DNA of 64,000 nucleotides from Luzula sylvatica (GCA_946800325.1 OX326957.1:62889070-62953069), one strand, 5' to 3'. Shown: positions 1 to 11,789, counted from the stretch's first letter. Made by a program: numbers and translations. The notes: generated by a model from the sequence alone, not told the origin.

Positions 1-164
1 ATACACATTAAGAAGGTGATTAGTACCTTCTAAATGAGTAGTTAGTTAACACCAAAACTTTGTAAAATTCAATTTTTATAAAGCAATAGAAGTAGGACAC
101 TTGAGCCTACTCTATTTTTCTCAACAAAAAAAAATATATATATATAAATATGCTCGTAACTTCT

Positions 165-1005
165 GTTGTGTATTTTCAATGAGCAACTACGGGTGCGTTA
201 ACATACACTTCTGGTATATACAACAAATTTCATAAAATTTAATATTATAATCTTAAAATATATATTCTAGACTACAGGTCCAAAACATGCAACATAAACT
301 CTTATCACCATAACATATACATGCAACATATACTTTTCTGGAGTATTATGTTTTCAACTTTAATATTATTATACTTACGATATTATTATCATGCTTCTTG
401 CATTATACTATTATGCTTATTTCATTAGTATCATGCTTCTGGCATTAATAATGTTTCATAATTTAAATACTAATACTCTTTCAATGAGAATAATACTACG
501 AGTATAGATCTTATAAGCACAATAAACTTGTGTATGCGTCAATAATAATAATCTAGCAACTTCAAGTGCATCACATAATATATATTCAACTTAATAAGCT
601 TGAATAAATTTACAACTTCAAATATATACAAAGAAAAACAAACTTACAATTCTTGGTACGTTAATAGACTTACAACTTCTGGTGTATTATTTAAATGAGC
701 AACTTCGGGTGCTTTAATAAACTTAATTCCAACTTCAGGTGCATAAAGGATTTGAATTAAATGTGCGAAAATAAATGTACAAGAAAAATAAACGTATGAA
801 AATAAAAGTACATAAAATAAAATTAAATGTACTTGCAACATCTGGTGCGTAATTTAAACTTGCAACTCCTAGTGCGTTAATAAAATGAACATGCAACTTC
901 TAGTTACATATCAATAATCAAGTAAATAATATGGTACATGAATATACAACTTCTGGTGTATAATTTATTTTGCATTCATACAACTTCTGGTTGCATTCCA
1001 ACAAA
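165..1005 (-). repeat. Degenerate minisatellite in the copia leader
   Basis: About 14 imperfect copies of a motif around CAACTTCTGGTGCGTTAA recur at irregular 20-90-bp intervals, for example near 205, 225, 395, 553, 670, 702, 738, 835, 862, 895, 947 and 980. On the minus strand it reads GCACCAGAAGTTG. Where a frame happens to be open, it gives a repeated Ala-Pro-Glu-Val motif (644-841 minus). The copies lie between LTR and gag, so they are part of the leader and probably not translated. Confidence 0.6.
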
Positions 1006-1355
1006 AAAAATCATCTAAGAAAAACTTCAAATTTATAGAATCAAAATAATAAACATAACATGAAAATAATAAGTCTAACAGTACATATAAAAGTGGCTTC
1101 CACAGGTTATATAGTATAACAGAATAAAATCATGAACTATCAAATTGAACAATTCATAATATGATCTATTAAAACGAAAGGAAGCATTCAAGTTTTATTT
1201 TCAACGAGCTAGCAGTCAAGTTTTATTTTCAATGATCGAAACAAAATAAAACTGCTAACCTCGTACCTTCGATTATTTTACCTTCGTTTGAAATTCTAAG
1301 ACGTCTTGATTGAAATCTTGATTTGTCAGTTGGTCAGAACTTCGTGCTGATAACG

Positions 1356-1609
1356 TGTTATAAAATAAAGAACAAAAGAGAAAAGAATTGGAAGAGACAA
1401 TGTTTCTTATTGAATGGTTGGAGGAATATAATAGCCACTACCCTCCTTTATATAGGAGAGGGTGAGTGCAGGTCAAGAAACCTCTTGTCATATAAAACGT
1501 TACAATACAAGGAAATAATACAATATTAAATATACTAAATAACCTATAATTAATGCCTCCATCTTCAAAAGATTTGTTGCTTGACATCCATATTAGTATA
1601 TTCATAACA
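1356..1609 (-). repeat. 5' LTR of the minus-strand copia-like element
   Basis: Read on the minus strand the LTR starts TGTTATGAATATAC and ends TTTATAACA, giving TG...CA termini. A TATA box (TATATAAA on the minus strand, 1447-1454) sits about 155 bp inside and would start transcription leftwards. The only open frame over it is a chance frame. Confidence 0.65.
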
Positions 1610-1898
1610 TAAACTAAGATGTTAAATCATGATTTAAAATGTTAAATTTAAGGTGTTAAATATTATGGTAACACATCCAAAATGTATGGGGAAATAAAAA
1701 ATATGTGCATTATTGCTCTTCTCAAAAATTAAAAGAGTTTATTTTTCAGCCCAAAATATCAAGTTCTCCTGCACTTATAAACTGTCAACATCTAAGAAGG
1801 CCTTTTTTCATTAAATGTCACTGAGCACACGTTTCTTGTACATTTCTTGTACGTTCAGCTACTAATGGGAAAGTGTTTTAAGGATGAGGCCATATGGT

Positions 1899-2497
1899 TA
1901 GGGGTGTCAATGGTTCGGATCCGGTTCGGATAGTGGTCATACCAAATCCATATCCATATTGTCGGATCCGGATACGGTTCGGATAATAAACGGATACGGA
2001 TATGGTTCGGATAATGTTGGATACGGATACGGATACGGTTCTGTTTCGGATATTAAAACGGATACTATGTTATCATAGCGTAACTTATTTTTTAGCTATA
2101 AATATATATAATTTGTGACATGAACGATAAATATGACTGTATTTAAACATAATTTTACGATTGTGAGTTAAATCACTTACAAATCATTAATTTGTATATG
2201 ATTTTTCAACTAATATCAAATATAATATATAAAATAATATATAATATGAGTATCCGGATCCGGTTTCGGATACTCCAATCTAGTTTCGAGTATCCGGATC
2301 CTAAAAATACCCGGATCCGGAACACGGATCCGGTTCCCGCACCAAATCCGAATATCGAATCCGGTTCCGGATCTTAAAATTAGCAACCAGATCCATATCC
2401 GGATCCACTCGGATTCGGATATTTTTTTCGAATCCGGATATTTTTTCGGATACGGTTCGGGTCGGTTCGGACAATATCCACACCATTGACATCCCTA
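1899..2497. mobile_element. Non-autonomous hAT element, CGGATAC-array type (copy 1)
   Basis: The termini are inverted: TAGGGGTGTCAATGG at the left and CCATTGACATCCCTA (with one extra base change) at the right. The element is flanked by a perfect 8-bp duplication CATATGGT (1891-1898 and 2498-2505), the hAT signature. Both ends are packed with CGGATAC, CGGATCC and GGTTCGGAT units on one strand and their complements on the other; the AT-rich middle has no coding potential. The dense subterminal units are probable transposase binding sites, by analogy with Ac/Ds. Confidence 0.85.
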
Positions 2498-2505
2498 CAT
2501 ATGGT

Positions 2506-3380
2506 GCCCCCCAAACACTTTTTATATCGTCGATTAACAAATAATTAATATAATATTAAACAAAAATATATTTTATTAACGGTTAATTAATATATATATA
2601 ATTAAGGTACATATGAATTTACATTTCTTAACAAATATCAACTAATCGTTAATAAAATATATTTTTTTAATTATCATGCTAATTAATTATTGATTGATGA
2701 CATCGAAAATTTACGGAGAAATTGAGGGGCACGGTATAATTATATTTTAAGGATATTCCTTACCTAATTCTAGTGACGCACTATCTTGCTTGCAACTAGT
2801 TACTGGATGATCATCACAAAATAAAAAATATATATATTTATATTTAACTAAGATCTTCAATTGCATCTCTGCCACGACAATATATATGGCTCTCTTCAGA
2901 ATTCTTGATCAGTACAATTTTAGTCAATATAATTTTGTACAAGTAGAATTCTTTATTCGATAGTTTTCGTTAACACGGTAGTTATGGTGCGTTGAGTTTA
3001 TTTCCATCATTATTTACAAATACTTCGACCTTTTTTACGATGGTTCTCTTTCTTTTGGGCAATTTTTTTTTTCTTTAAGTGCTCTCCATGTTGTAGTGCA
3101 ATCAAAATCATGAAGCATTGAATCAAAAGTTCTTTGCACCAATTACTACTATACCAAAATATAGACACTACTCAACATCAAAAGCAATTTCGCATGTCCT
3201 TTTTTAATATAAAATTAACTTGCTCTTATTAAACTAATATACACAAATACTTTAATACACATGAAGAACATTTAGTATTACGTTCGGCCCATCGGCACTT
3301 TTTTTTTGCACTTAGGATAGGATATAAAAAAGCAGCCTAGTATCTTTTATTTCATGGTGCTCTTAAAAAACATATTAAAT
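2506..3380. other. AT-rich intergenic stretch, no gene seen
   Basis: Between the hAT copy and the 3' end of ALMT there is no open frame of note. The part next to 3380 should hold the ALMT 3' UTR and polyadenylation signals on the minus strand, but I could not fix the site. Confidence 0.5.
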
Positions 3381-5218
3381 TCAGACCTCTTGTATGGTTT
3401 TCAATTCTTCGTCATTATCTATTGGGTTAGCCTTTTCGGGTTTGTCATCGTTAGCAGGAGTAAAGCCCGATAAGTTTGCTAGCGTATCAACCGAATCAAC
3501 AACCCCTTCGATCCTCACAGATATCTCAATCAAAAGAGAAGAGACTGTAATTAGGGGTAAAGCCTCCATTAATGGCATTGTATTTGCACTAGTTATAGCA
3601 CCTTTCTTCTCTTCTTCCTCCCCTTGCGAACCTTGTAGTTGGTTCGGAAGCAATCTCAAAGCATCTTGTAGATCTTGCACTGCATTGTTCATATCGGATA
3701 CGAGTAAATCTATACTTCGTGATCTCTGCATGTCATTTATCGAACTCGATAATTCCTTTAGCATAATCGAGCATTGCGTACTTAATCTCATGCACACATC
3801 ACTCAGATAATTCTTTACATACATAGGTGCCTGTATAAGCGAATATAAATAAGGCGATGTTAGATTTATATTAAATTATTCTCCATAATTATTTGTTTTG
3901 TTTTGTATTAAATTTACCTGAATTTCTGAGTTGATACACCCATTTAGAGCTTCAATGCAGTAAGCTGTATATCTCATCGAGGCTCCTACTTTGAGATACT
4001 GAGTCCATGGATGCCTAAAGCCGAACCGGCCATGAGCTGGTTCCCATCCGGCAAGATTAGCTTGAGTCTCTTCTGTAGCCTTTGCATTCAAAACCGCTTT
4101 GTATCCTTGGGACTTTTGCGACATAGTCTTTTCGTCCGAATTTTCGCCCTTGTCAAAGTACTCCTCTATACAACCTGCTTAATTAAATTCTATGAGCAAA
4201 TTGTTCACAAGACAGTATATAGAAATAAAAATATAATCAAACAAAAATGTACCTTCCAAGGATGTAGCAAGATTTTCCATGTTGCGAACGATGAGTACAT
4301 GCAACTCCTGACCAGCCCAAACGGGTCGGACGAAAATGCAAACACACAGACAAATGGATACTCCGATTGCTATAGTTGTGACCCGTGTCGTGGCCAATGA
4401 GAAGAGGGCTTCGACCCGATAACCCGATATTGCTACCAAGCTATATGTGAGGATGAAGATGGTTATACCATAATCAAATCGGGTTTTGATGATTGGTACG
4501 AACCGTGAAAAGGTGGCTGCCGAAGCTGTATTTTAATTGATCGATTAGTAATTAAAATATACTAGTGATTTGTTAATTATATTGCATTTAGATTGAGATT
4601 AATATTTTGAAAATATCAATCCATCCATGTATATATACATACCTACTAGAAACACAGATGTACTAAGAATGAAAGGCTCGAATTTGTCGCCTGATTTGCT
4701 TGCCACCCAATGAACGCCCAAGGCTATGGACCCGGCAGTTAACGTAGCCGTTGCTCTGTTGAATCCTTTATTCAAGCAACCACCTACAGTCATAAAAAAT
4801 ATGTTCATGTTTTAAAATTATATTCTGCACTTAAATTAATTAGCAACATGATTTTTCTCATGTATTTATATAACGTACCAACAGAGTATTCGAAAATCAC
4901 AACGACGGTCATAATGGCCCACATGGCGGCTCCTCCAACGCCGTCATAGAGTGGCCTAGTATAGTAAAACAGAGAGCAAAAAGATAGAGCAATCCCCACC
5001 TTCAAACCATGTAAAACTCTCCTCGGATCTTCAGCACCAAGGTTCCATGCTTTCGTCATAAAATTTACGAACTTATCTTTTATCATTATTATAGAAGAAA
5101 TCAACCATGTATACACTCTCAAGAGTAGACCATTTTCGTGTTGGATTTTCACCGACGAACCTTCAGATACGGTTACCCTCCATTCCATACCACTCGAGAC
5201 TTTTTTATCCTCGGCCAT
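3381..5218 (-). CDS. ALMT: Aluminium-activated malate transporter (ALMT family), five exons
   Basis: Five exons on the minus strand join in phase: 5218-4879, 4783-4643, 4525-4253, 4174-3918 and 3830-3381, all introns GT...AG. They give 486 residues plus stop, within the usual 450-600 of the family. ALMTs are anion channels of plasma membrane or tonoplast that move malate and related anions. The N-terminal half holds the six predicted membrane segments: DPRR at 64-67, PLYDG at 89-93, hydrophobic stretches in exons 1-3, and the family string RPVWAG in exon 3. The C-terminal half is soluble and carries the conserved WEP motif (295-297, followed by HGRF). The start is the first ATG, ten codons before MEWRV, a common ALMT N-terminal string. 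No stop or frameshift is visible. The clade (tonoplast versus plasma-membrane) cannot be settled by eye. Splice sites are predicted, not proven. Confidence 0.9.
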
Positions 5219-5381
5219 TGATGCCCCTTCCCCGAAAAACGGAGGTATTGAACGGGTCTAACGGGTAATAGATTGGACCCTATTTTATTGGGCTAGAATA
5301 CCCAATAGTCCAAGGTGCTACGATAATACTAGAAAATGATTGTTTAAACTTCTTGTCATGGAATGGTGAGGGGAACTCGGG

Positions 5382-5389
5382 TATATATA
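5382..5389 (-). promoter_or_regulatory. Possible ALMT TATA box
   Basis: TATATATA lies 164-171 bp upstream of the ALMT start codon, a plausible distance for a TATA box with a ~130-bp 5' UTR. The motif is a palindrome, so direction comes only from the gene position. AT-rich DNA makes chance matches common. Confidence 0.35.
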
Positions 5390-6909
5390 AGGTTGGGGGA
5401 GAGTGTCGGATGAGGATTATAAATTAAATTAATTATGACCAATTAATTCAGAAGTTTTTTTTTCCCAGAAGTTTTATCATTACAACTGGGCAATGATATT
5501 TTTAAGTATGCATTCGTTATCAACCACTCAATTTTTTTATTTTACTGAGCCAAAATTTTCTTAAAAATATATATTTGGAGTGCAATATTAAATTATGTTT
5601 TTATTGTCGACTACAATGACTCATTTTTACTGAAATTATTGGGGAACTGTTAATAAACAACTTAACTGTAAAAAAAAAATCAAATATATTGAAGAGTCGT
5701 TCCTATAAAATCAAATATATTGAAAAAATGCGGATCTTCGCGTGGATTATCATACTCAACACACTTGTAAATATCTTTGTTCTTTGCTACAAATACAAGG
5801 CATTTTGCCTACTCTTAAAAAATATATAGTTATGAATATAATCAGAGAATCCATTAAAAAAAAGAATATAATTAGAGAATCGGACGATTTGGCCCAAATA
5901 AAGCCAGCTAGGAGTTGCTTGCTAATACTAGCCCTCAACTTATGAACCAAGTAAGTGAATTGCATGTTACTCGATGCTGCCCTGTAAATGCAAATAACCA
6001 AAGGTCACCATCTTTGTCTGATAGACCTAATTAATCCACAGTCCTAAATACTTGCTCTCGAGTCAAATTCGTGTGGCCATTGTTCGATCGGAGCACTAAT
6101 TAAGTTGATGTGTTAATAGATTGGATGACATGTCTAACCACGTTCGTGATAAAGATAATGATTAGAAAAGTTATTCCATGGCAGAGGCATTAAGCTGCAA
6201 GGAGTTAGTTAAAGCAAAAGGCGTGGAAATCTCGACACAAAACAAATCCAACTTTCTCTGTGCTGCATTTGGTGTCTAAACAAATGCCTAGAGGCTCATA
6301 AGATAATGTAAGAATACGATTTGATTTAAATATGTAACATGTTGGTCTCTGACTTGTCTACAACACAAAACAGTAGACTGGTCTGAGGCAAATTAAAGCA
6401 GCCTTTTCTTGAGGATGAACAGACTAATGAAGCTCAATCCAATGGAGTTAGTTGGTTGCGTTTTTGACTTCATATTTTATGCAGACATGAGCAATGCACC
6501 GTCCATTCCCTCAAGTTAATTGGTCCACGTTTTCAGTTTTCTGGTCACTTACAATGTGCATGATCCAAGAATAGAAAGACAGTAGAGTACAGATGGACGT
6601 ACTTCTTGAACGAAATTGGGGGGCACCATATATGCTCTCTTAAACTAAAGAGTGACTGGTATTATGGTGCTTAATTAGGAACCAACAAGGTGATGACACA
6701 TCATCCGAGTTATGTATATATTTTAGTGCGCTGATAAATAATGGCATAAGCTGGTGCATCAGCAGCACCGAGGTTCAATTGGATGGAGGAAGATTGGATT
6801 AGGTTTTCGGTCAGTCTTTTCTTTTATTTAGAAAAAAAATTGAAATTAACAAATGTTGAGTGCATGCAAACAAATCGGGTGAAGATTCTGGTTTCTTCTT
6901 TTGGCTTTT
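5390..6909. other. Intergenic stretch upstream of ALMT, no gene seen
   Basis: Only short chance frames occur. Small local direct repeats are visible: AATCAAATATATTGAA twice near 5680-5725, and a GAATATAAT(C/T)AGAGAATC unit twice near 5834-5882. The part next to the gene should contain its promoter. Confidence 0.45.
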
Positions 6910-7306
6910 TGTTGAATAATAATAAGACTTCGTAAATGGTATTTATGTTTTTAGATTTATTATTGTTAATAAGCCCAAACCCGAATTAACATTTATCAAG
7001 TTTAATTAGCCCAAATAATTTTAGGAAAAAAATATTTTAAGAAAAGAAATTTAGGAAATAATTATGGGACATGTTTTATTATAAGAAAATTAGTTTAGGA
7101 AATAATTTTAAGACAAGGTTTTAAATTCTTGTATTTCAAGTTTATGGAACATATAAATAGGACTTGTATGTTTAGCAATTCACATATCAAAAAATATCAA
7201 TTAGAAAAGGAGAAAGACTTGTAAAAACCTATTAGAATTATAAGAGACAGCTTTGTCTATTAGAAATTGCTATTTGAATCCATATTCGAATCCCGTATTA
7301 CCAACA
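6910..7306 (+). repeat. 5' LTR of copia-A
   Basis: Starts TGTTGAATAATAATAAG and ends ATTACCAACA. TATAAATA at 7152-7159 is the likely TATA box. The end is well fixed by the primer site at 7310; the start is a choice, because no second LTR is available for comparison. Confidence 0.6.
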
Positions 7307-7309
7307 AAT

Positions 7310-7321
7310 TGGCATCAGAGC
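7310..7321 (+). promoter_or_regulatory. Primer binding site of copia-A
   Basis: TGGCATCAGAGC differs by one base from TGGTATCAGAGC, the complement of the 3' end of plant initiator Met-tRNA. It lies 3 bp after the LTR, where minus-strand DNA synthesis starts. Confidence 0.75.
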
Positions 7322-7322
7322 G

Positions 7323-9474
7323 ATGACGAGTTATGGGAGTCCTTTTGGCCATATACCACTATCGCGATTGACGAAGACGAATTATGAAGTATGGAGTATC
7401 CAGATGCGGGCATTACTCGGTGCGCAAGATGTTTAGGAGATAGTCGAAGCTGGCTACGTGGAACCCGCTGTCCAAACGGAACAGGCGATAAACCAGTTGA
7501 AAGCAATGAAAGAGAAACGTGTGAAGGACAAGACCGCCATGTACCTGCTATATCAAGATGTAGACGAGTAAGGTTTTCAGAAGATTGCCGGCGCGAGAAC
7601 TTCTAAGGAAGCATGGGACACTTTGGAGAGAGTGTTCAAGGGTGCCGACCGAGTGAAGCAAGTAAGGCTTCAGACTTTGCGAGGCGAATTGGAGTCCATG
7701 AAGATGAAGGAATCGGAGGGAGTGTCCGATTATATCTCGCGTGTACAAGCAGTGGCTAATAAGTTAAAGGGCAACGGAGAAGCTCTAACCGACGCAAGAG
7801 TTCTTGAGAAAATTCTACGGTCTTTAACCGAGAAGTTCGAAAACGTGGTGTGCGCTATTGAAGAGTCGAAAGATTTAGATCAAATGACCGTTGATGAACT
7901 GGCAGGTTCACTCGAGGCACATGAGCAGCGAAAGAAAAAGAAGGAGAACGAGTCACACCAGGAGGCTCTGCAAGTAAAGGCGACCATAGATGAAGACAAG
8001 GCGATGTACGCCGAGAACAATCGAGGAAGAGGACGCGGCCGTGGAGGTCGATTTGGTGGTCGAGACAGAGACGGAAACTATAATTCCGAAGAAAAGAAGC
8101 AACCGAATCAGCAAAATTGGCGCGGCCGAGGACGAGGTCTTGGACGAGGAACCTGGTCGAGTCGAGCAAGTGTCGAGTGTTACAACTGCGGCAAGCCTGG
8201 ACACTATGCGAAGGAGTGCTGGTCCGAGAAAAAGGTAAAAGAAAATGCCAACCTAGTAGAGAAGGAGGCAAATGATGGTGTTCTCATGATGGCTCACAAA
8301 GACATCACATCGGAGAGCGATACGATCTGGTACCTCGACACCGGCGCAAGCAACCACATGTGCGGGCACAAACACCTTTTCGTACAGATGAAGGAGATAG
8401 ACGATGGGCACATGTCATTTGGAGATGCGTCAAAGGTCCAAGTGAAGGGCAAATGTAAAATTCGATTCTATCAGAACGATGGTAAAGAAGGACATATCGA
8501 AAATGTCTATTACGTGCCCGAGATGAAGAGCAACATAATCAGCATGGGGCAACTATTGGAGAGAGGATACTCGGTCTTCATGAAAGATCGAACGATGCAG
8601 CTGAAGGACAAGCGAGGTCAATTAGTTGCGCGTGTTGAGATGGCGAAGAATCGAATGTTCAAGCTCAACCTGAGAAGTGTGCAGAGAATGTGCTTACGAG
8701 TCGACATGGAGGACAAAGCTTGGCTCTGGCATTTGCGGTTTGGACATTTGCACTATGGAGGCTTGCGAGAGTTGGCAAAGAAGGACATGGTGCACGGTTT
8801 GCCAGATATGGACTACACGAGCAGATTTTGCGAAGGTTGCGTACTCGGTAAACATGCAAGAGTCCCATTTCAGAAGAAGGCGAAATATGAAGCAGCAAAC
8901 CCTCTCGAGCTGGTGCACACTGACATTTGTGGTCCGATCACACCGACATTTGTGGTCCGATCACACCGAAATCGTTTAGTGAGAAAAGGTATTTTATTAC
9001 ATTCGTTGATGATTACACTAGGAGGACCTAGGTTTATTTTTTGAAGGAAAAATTCAAGGCATTCGAAGTGTTCAAAAGGTTCAAGGTGCTTGTCGAGAAG
9101 ATGACCGGGCGATATATCAAAGCTTTGCGTTCAGATAGAGGTGGTGAATACACGTCAACCGCATTTACGACCTTTTGTGAGGAGCAAGGGATTAAGAGAT
9201 TCTTGACTGCGCCGTACTCGCCTCAGCAAAATGGTGTGGACGAGAGGAAGAACCGGACCATTCTCGACATGATTCGGTCGATGTTGAAGAGCAAAGAATT
9301 GTCAAAAGAATTTTGGGCCGAGGCGGTACAGTGTGCGGTGTATGTACAAAATTGATGTCCTCATGCGAAATTGGGCGAGAAAACACCTCAAGAAGCTTGG
9401 AGCAGTCAGAAACCGACGGTGTCGCATTTCAAGGTGTTCGGAAGTGTGGCATATGCACATGTACCGGATCAAAG
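7323..9474 (+). pseudogene. Copia-A gag-protease-integrase polyprotein, broken
   Basis: The frame opens with ATG at 7323, 17 bp after the LTR. Gag (to about 8180) has the usual N-terminal copia fold, then a basic Gly/Arg-rich stretch near 8030-8160 and a CCHC zinc knuckle, CYNCGKPGHYAKEC, near 8179-8220. The protease motif WYLDTGASNHMC follows at about 8329. Integrase shows the HHCC-type zinc region with GHLHYGG near 8747 and catalytic-core parts such as SDRGGEYTSTAF near 9131. Lesions: TAG at 7434-7436, TAA at 7569-7571, a 23-bp tandem duplication at 8922-8967 that shifts the frame, TAG at 9029-9031 and TGA at 9353-9355. The frame ends where copia-C1 inserted. No functional product is expected. 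Confidence 0.85.
8922..8967 (+). repeat. 23-bp tandem duplication in integrase
   Basis: GACATTTGTGGTCCGATCAC plus ACC occurs twice head to tail (8922-8944 and 8945-8967). Since 23 is not a multiple of three, it shifts the integrase frame. The copies are identical, so the event looks younger than the surrounding decay. Confidence 0.9.
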
Positions 9475-9819
9475 TGTTATGTTATGGAGACTTTTGGAAA
9501 CCCGAGGATTAGGAAATCGGAAAAATGAAACCTTGAAGAGATAGGAAAATTCTCCATATATTGTTATTGCCATGATTGAATGGTAATTAAGGCAATGATT
9601 ATTTCCTTGTATTGGGTAGGAGTTTAGCTATAAATAGAGGGTTAGGCTAGAGTTTTATTCATTCCTACAAATACCAATAATTGTATTCTCTCTTTCTTCA
9701 GTATAGTAAAATAGTTTGAGTGCCGGCGGCCGTGGTTTTTTCCCTTCGGGGTTTCCACGTAAAAATACTTGTGTCCGTGTGTTGTTCTTGTGTATGTGTT
9801 TGCGGCGACGATCCAAACA
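9475..9819 (+). repeat. 5' LTR of copia-C1
   Basis: 345 bp, starting TGTTATGTTATGGAGAC and ending GATCCAAACA. TATAAATA at 9629-9636 is the likely TATA box. A GC-rich tract near 9721-9770 with CGGCGGCCGTGG and TTTCCACGTAAAA belongs to the R/U5 part. It is clearly related to 32359-32718 but differs at many positions, including an indel near 32490. Confidence 0.85.
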
Positions 9820-9821
9820 AG

Positions 9822-9833
9822 TGGTATCAGAGC
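9822..9833 (+). promoter_or_regulatory. Primer binding site of copia-C1
   Basis: TGGTATCAGAGC, complementary to the 3' end of initiator Met-tRNA, 2 bp after the LTR. Confidence 0.9.
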
Positions 9834-9860
9834 AAAGGTTAAGGTTCGAACAGACGAGAG

Positions 9861-10515
9861 ATGGATGAGAACAAGGTTTCGGTATGCCGGTTCGATGGGC
9901 GAGACTTCGGTTACTGGAAGATGCAAGTAGAAGCGTTGCTATGCCAGAAGAACCTAGAAGAGGCAGTATTCGAGACAAGACCGGAAAGTATCACGGATGA
10001 AAGCAAGTGGAAGAAGATGAACCGCAAGGCGCTAAGCTATATCCAATTATCGCTGGCCAAGAACGTGGCGTTCAACGTAGCGAAGGAGACGACGGCTTTC
10101 GGGGTCATGAAGGCGCTGTCCAACATGTACGAGAAACCATCTTCGCTAAACAAACTGCACCTGGTGCACCGTCTTTTCAATCTACGAATGACGGAGGGCG
10201 GATCTGTTGCGGAGCATCTAAATGTTTTTTAGGTTATTTCAAACCAATTGGACTCTTTCAAATTTAACCTTGGTGATGAGATGAAGGCACTCATGCTACT
10301 GTCATCTCTCCCGGAGAGCTGGACGACGACGGTAGACATTATCGGCGTTAAGGAGGATCTAACTTTTGAGGAAGTGCGAGACCGCATCTTGAATGATGAC
10401 ATTCGGCGAAAGGAGCGGAGCGAAGCCTCGAGTTCCTCGGGTTCGGCGTTGAATTTAGAGAGTCGGGGCCGCGAAGACCAGAGGAGCAACAATCAAGGGC
10501 AAGCCAAGTCGAGAG
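9861..10515 (+). pseudogene. Copia-C1 gag, N-terminal part
   Basis: ATG at 9861 opens a gag frame with the usual opening (FDGRDFGYWKMQVEALL), 41 bp after the LTR. One nonsense codon (TAG, 10230-10232) breaks it; the same frame continues to 10515, where copia-B is inserted in a GAGAG target. If copia-B and one target copy are mentally removed, the frame continues without shift at 22903 into the basic stretch and zinc knuckle. Gag was therefore in frame when copia-B arrived. Confidence 0.85.
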
Positions 10516-11532
10516 TGAAGGAAATACAGTTTCAGGATCAACCGTAAAAGTGTACACAAGGATGAACGAATGTAGTCGTACATTCGTGGCCATAACTGTC
10601 AATGAGAAAATCCGATTTGAATGGTTCAAATTGGGTTAGATAGATAATAAGATTATCTACAACCTTAATGAAGAAATATATTTCATATGAACGAAGTATC
10701 AGTGTCGTTTATGTTAAATACGGAAAGGGTGCAACAGTATGACATACAGTTAGTAAAACAGTCATAACTTTTGCATACGAACTCCAATTGGGCTGGACCA
10801 AATTGGGTTGTGTAGATAATGAGATTATCTACAACTTTCATGTTGGGTTATTTTCGGTCTGAGAAATTTACCAATATCGAAATGACAGAATACTGACCAG
10901 ATTCATGCAGACGTTTTCTGTGTGAGAGGGTGTATATTGGATATACATGCCTTTTGGCTAATCCTGATCCTATTAGATATAAATAGGATACTTTCTCTCT
11001 CATCAAGACTAAGCAATTGAGATAATCATTCTGCCTAATACACAAGAGAAAAGAGTAAATTCAGATTTGATCTTTCGTGAGTGAAAAGGTGTGTAGAGAG
11101 AGAGAAATAGAGAATCGATTAGATCGAGCAAGTTCGCCGGTGCATCGTCTAGCCAGGTGCATCCGCGACCGACGTCTTACGAATCACCGTGGATACAAAT
11201 AGAGGAGTGACGTTTGTGACTCTTCGATTGTGATCGACTCGAGTAAGAAAGACGGTGGAAACGCTTGGACGCACGAGGACGAACTCGAGTGAACCGGCGT
11301 AGCAAACGATTGGTGAAGGACGCGTGGTGTGGGACGCGCGGATTGTCACCAACATGACAGGAAATAGAAGGCGGCGATCAACCCTTCGTGTGCCATCAAT
11401 TTGGCACTGGTATAGATCTATCCTTCTATTCGCATCGTACCCTCGAAGTCGTGGCGTGATCTCGGGAATCGGGGAATCAGACCGGGCCTTCATTCCGCTG
11501 CGCGGGCCCGGGGTCGAGGATATTCCCCTACA
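10516..11532 (+). repeat. 5' LTR of copia-B
   Basis: Starts TGAAGGAAATACAG, ends ATTCCCCTACA. TATAAATA at 10978-10985 is the likely TATA box, followed by a purine-rich GAGAGAGAGAAATAGAG tract near 11096. The 3' half is GC-richer. Confidence 0.92.
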
Positions 11533-11533
11533 G

Positions 11534-11545
11534 TGGTATCAGAGC
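11534..11545 (+). promoter_or_regulatory. Primer binding site of copia-B
   Basis: TGGTATCAGAGC, one base after the LTR, complementary to initiator Met-tRNA. Confidence 0.92.
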
Positions 11546-11789
11546 GATCGCCATCGATTCGAGGGTCGAATCATAGTCGTATATTAGATATACGCACGGG
11601 TTATCAAAGTTCGTACCCGTTTGCATGATGTTACATATATAGAATTTCAAATTCCATTAAAATCACAAGTGAAATTCACTAGAGATCGATCAATAGTTGA
11701 TTGAGAGTATCTAGGAATGATCGTGAAAAGGTTTCATGATTGATCGTTTTGGAAACGAGCGAAAACAGGCTGAACAGCGCAAAAATCGC

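Larger units (their letters stand above)
1..1609 (-). mobile_element. Partial Ty1/copia-like LTR element (5' end only)
   Basis: On the minus strand a 254-bp LTR (1356-1609) is followed by a non-coding leader that runs off the left edge. The junction is typical: the LTR ends in TTTATAACA and the next bases read CGTTATCAGCACGA, a motif seen directly after the 5' LTR in many plant copia elements. No gag or pol is inside the window, so the family is assigned only from the junction and LTR layout. The second LTR would lie to the left. The 5 bp outside the LTR (1610-1614) are TAAAC, the expected target duplication, which cannot be checked. Confidence 0.6.
6910..9474 (+). mobile_element. Copia-A: Ty1/copia element truncated in integrase
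   Basis: The left part of a copia element: 5' LTR (6910-7306), primer site, gag, protease and most of integrase. It stops at 9474, where the LTR of copia-C1 begins. Reverse transcriptase, RNase H and 3' LTR are absent from the expected place and I did not find them beyond the nest. This is the outermost, hence oldest, layer on the left side of the nest. Confidence 0.8.

Noticed and set aside
3394..3810. 138-codon plus-strand frame
   Set aside because: Shadow of the last ALMT exon on the opposite strand.
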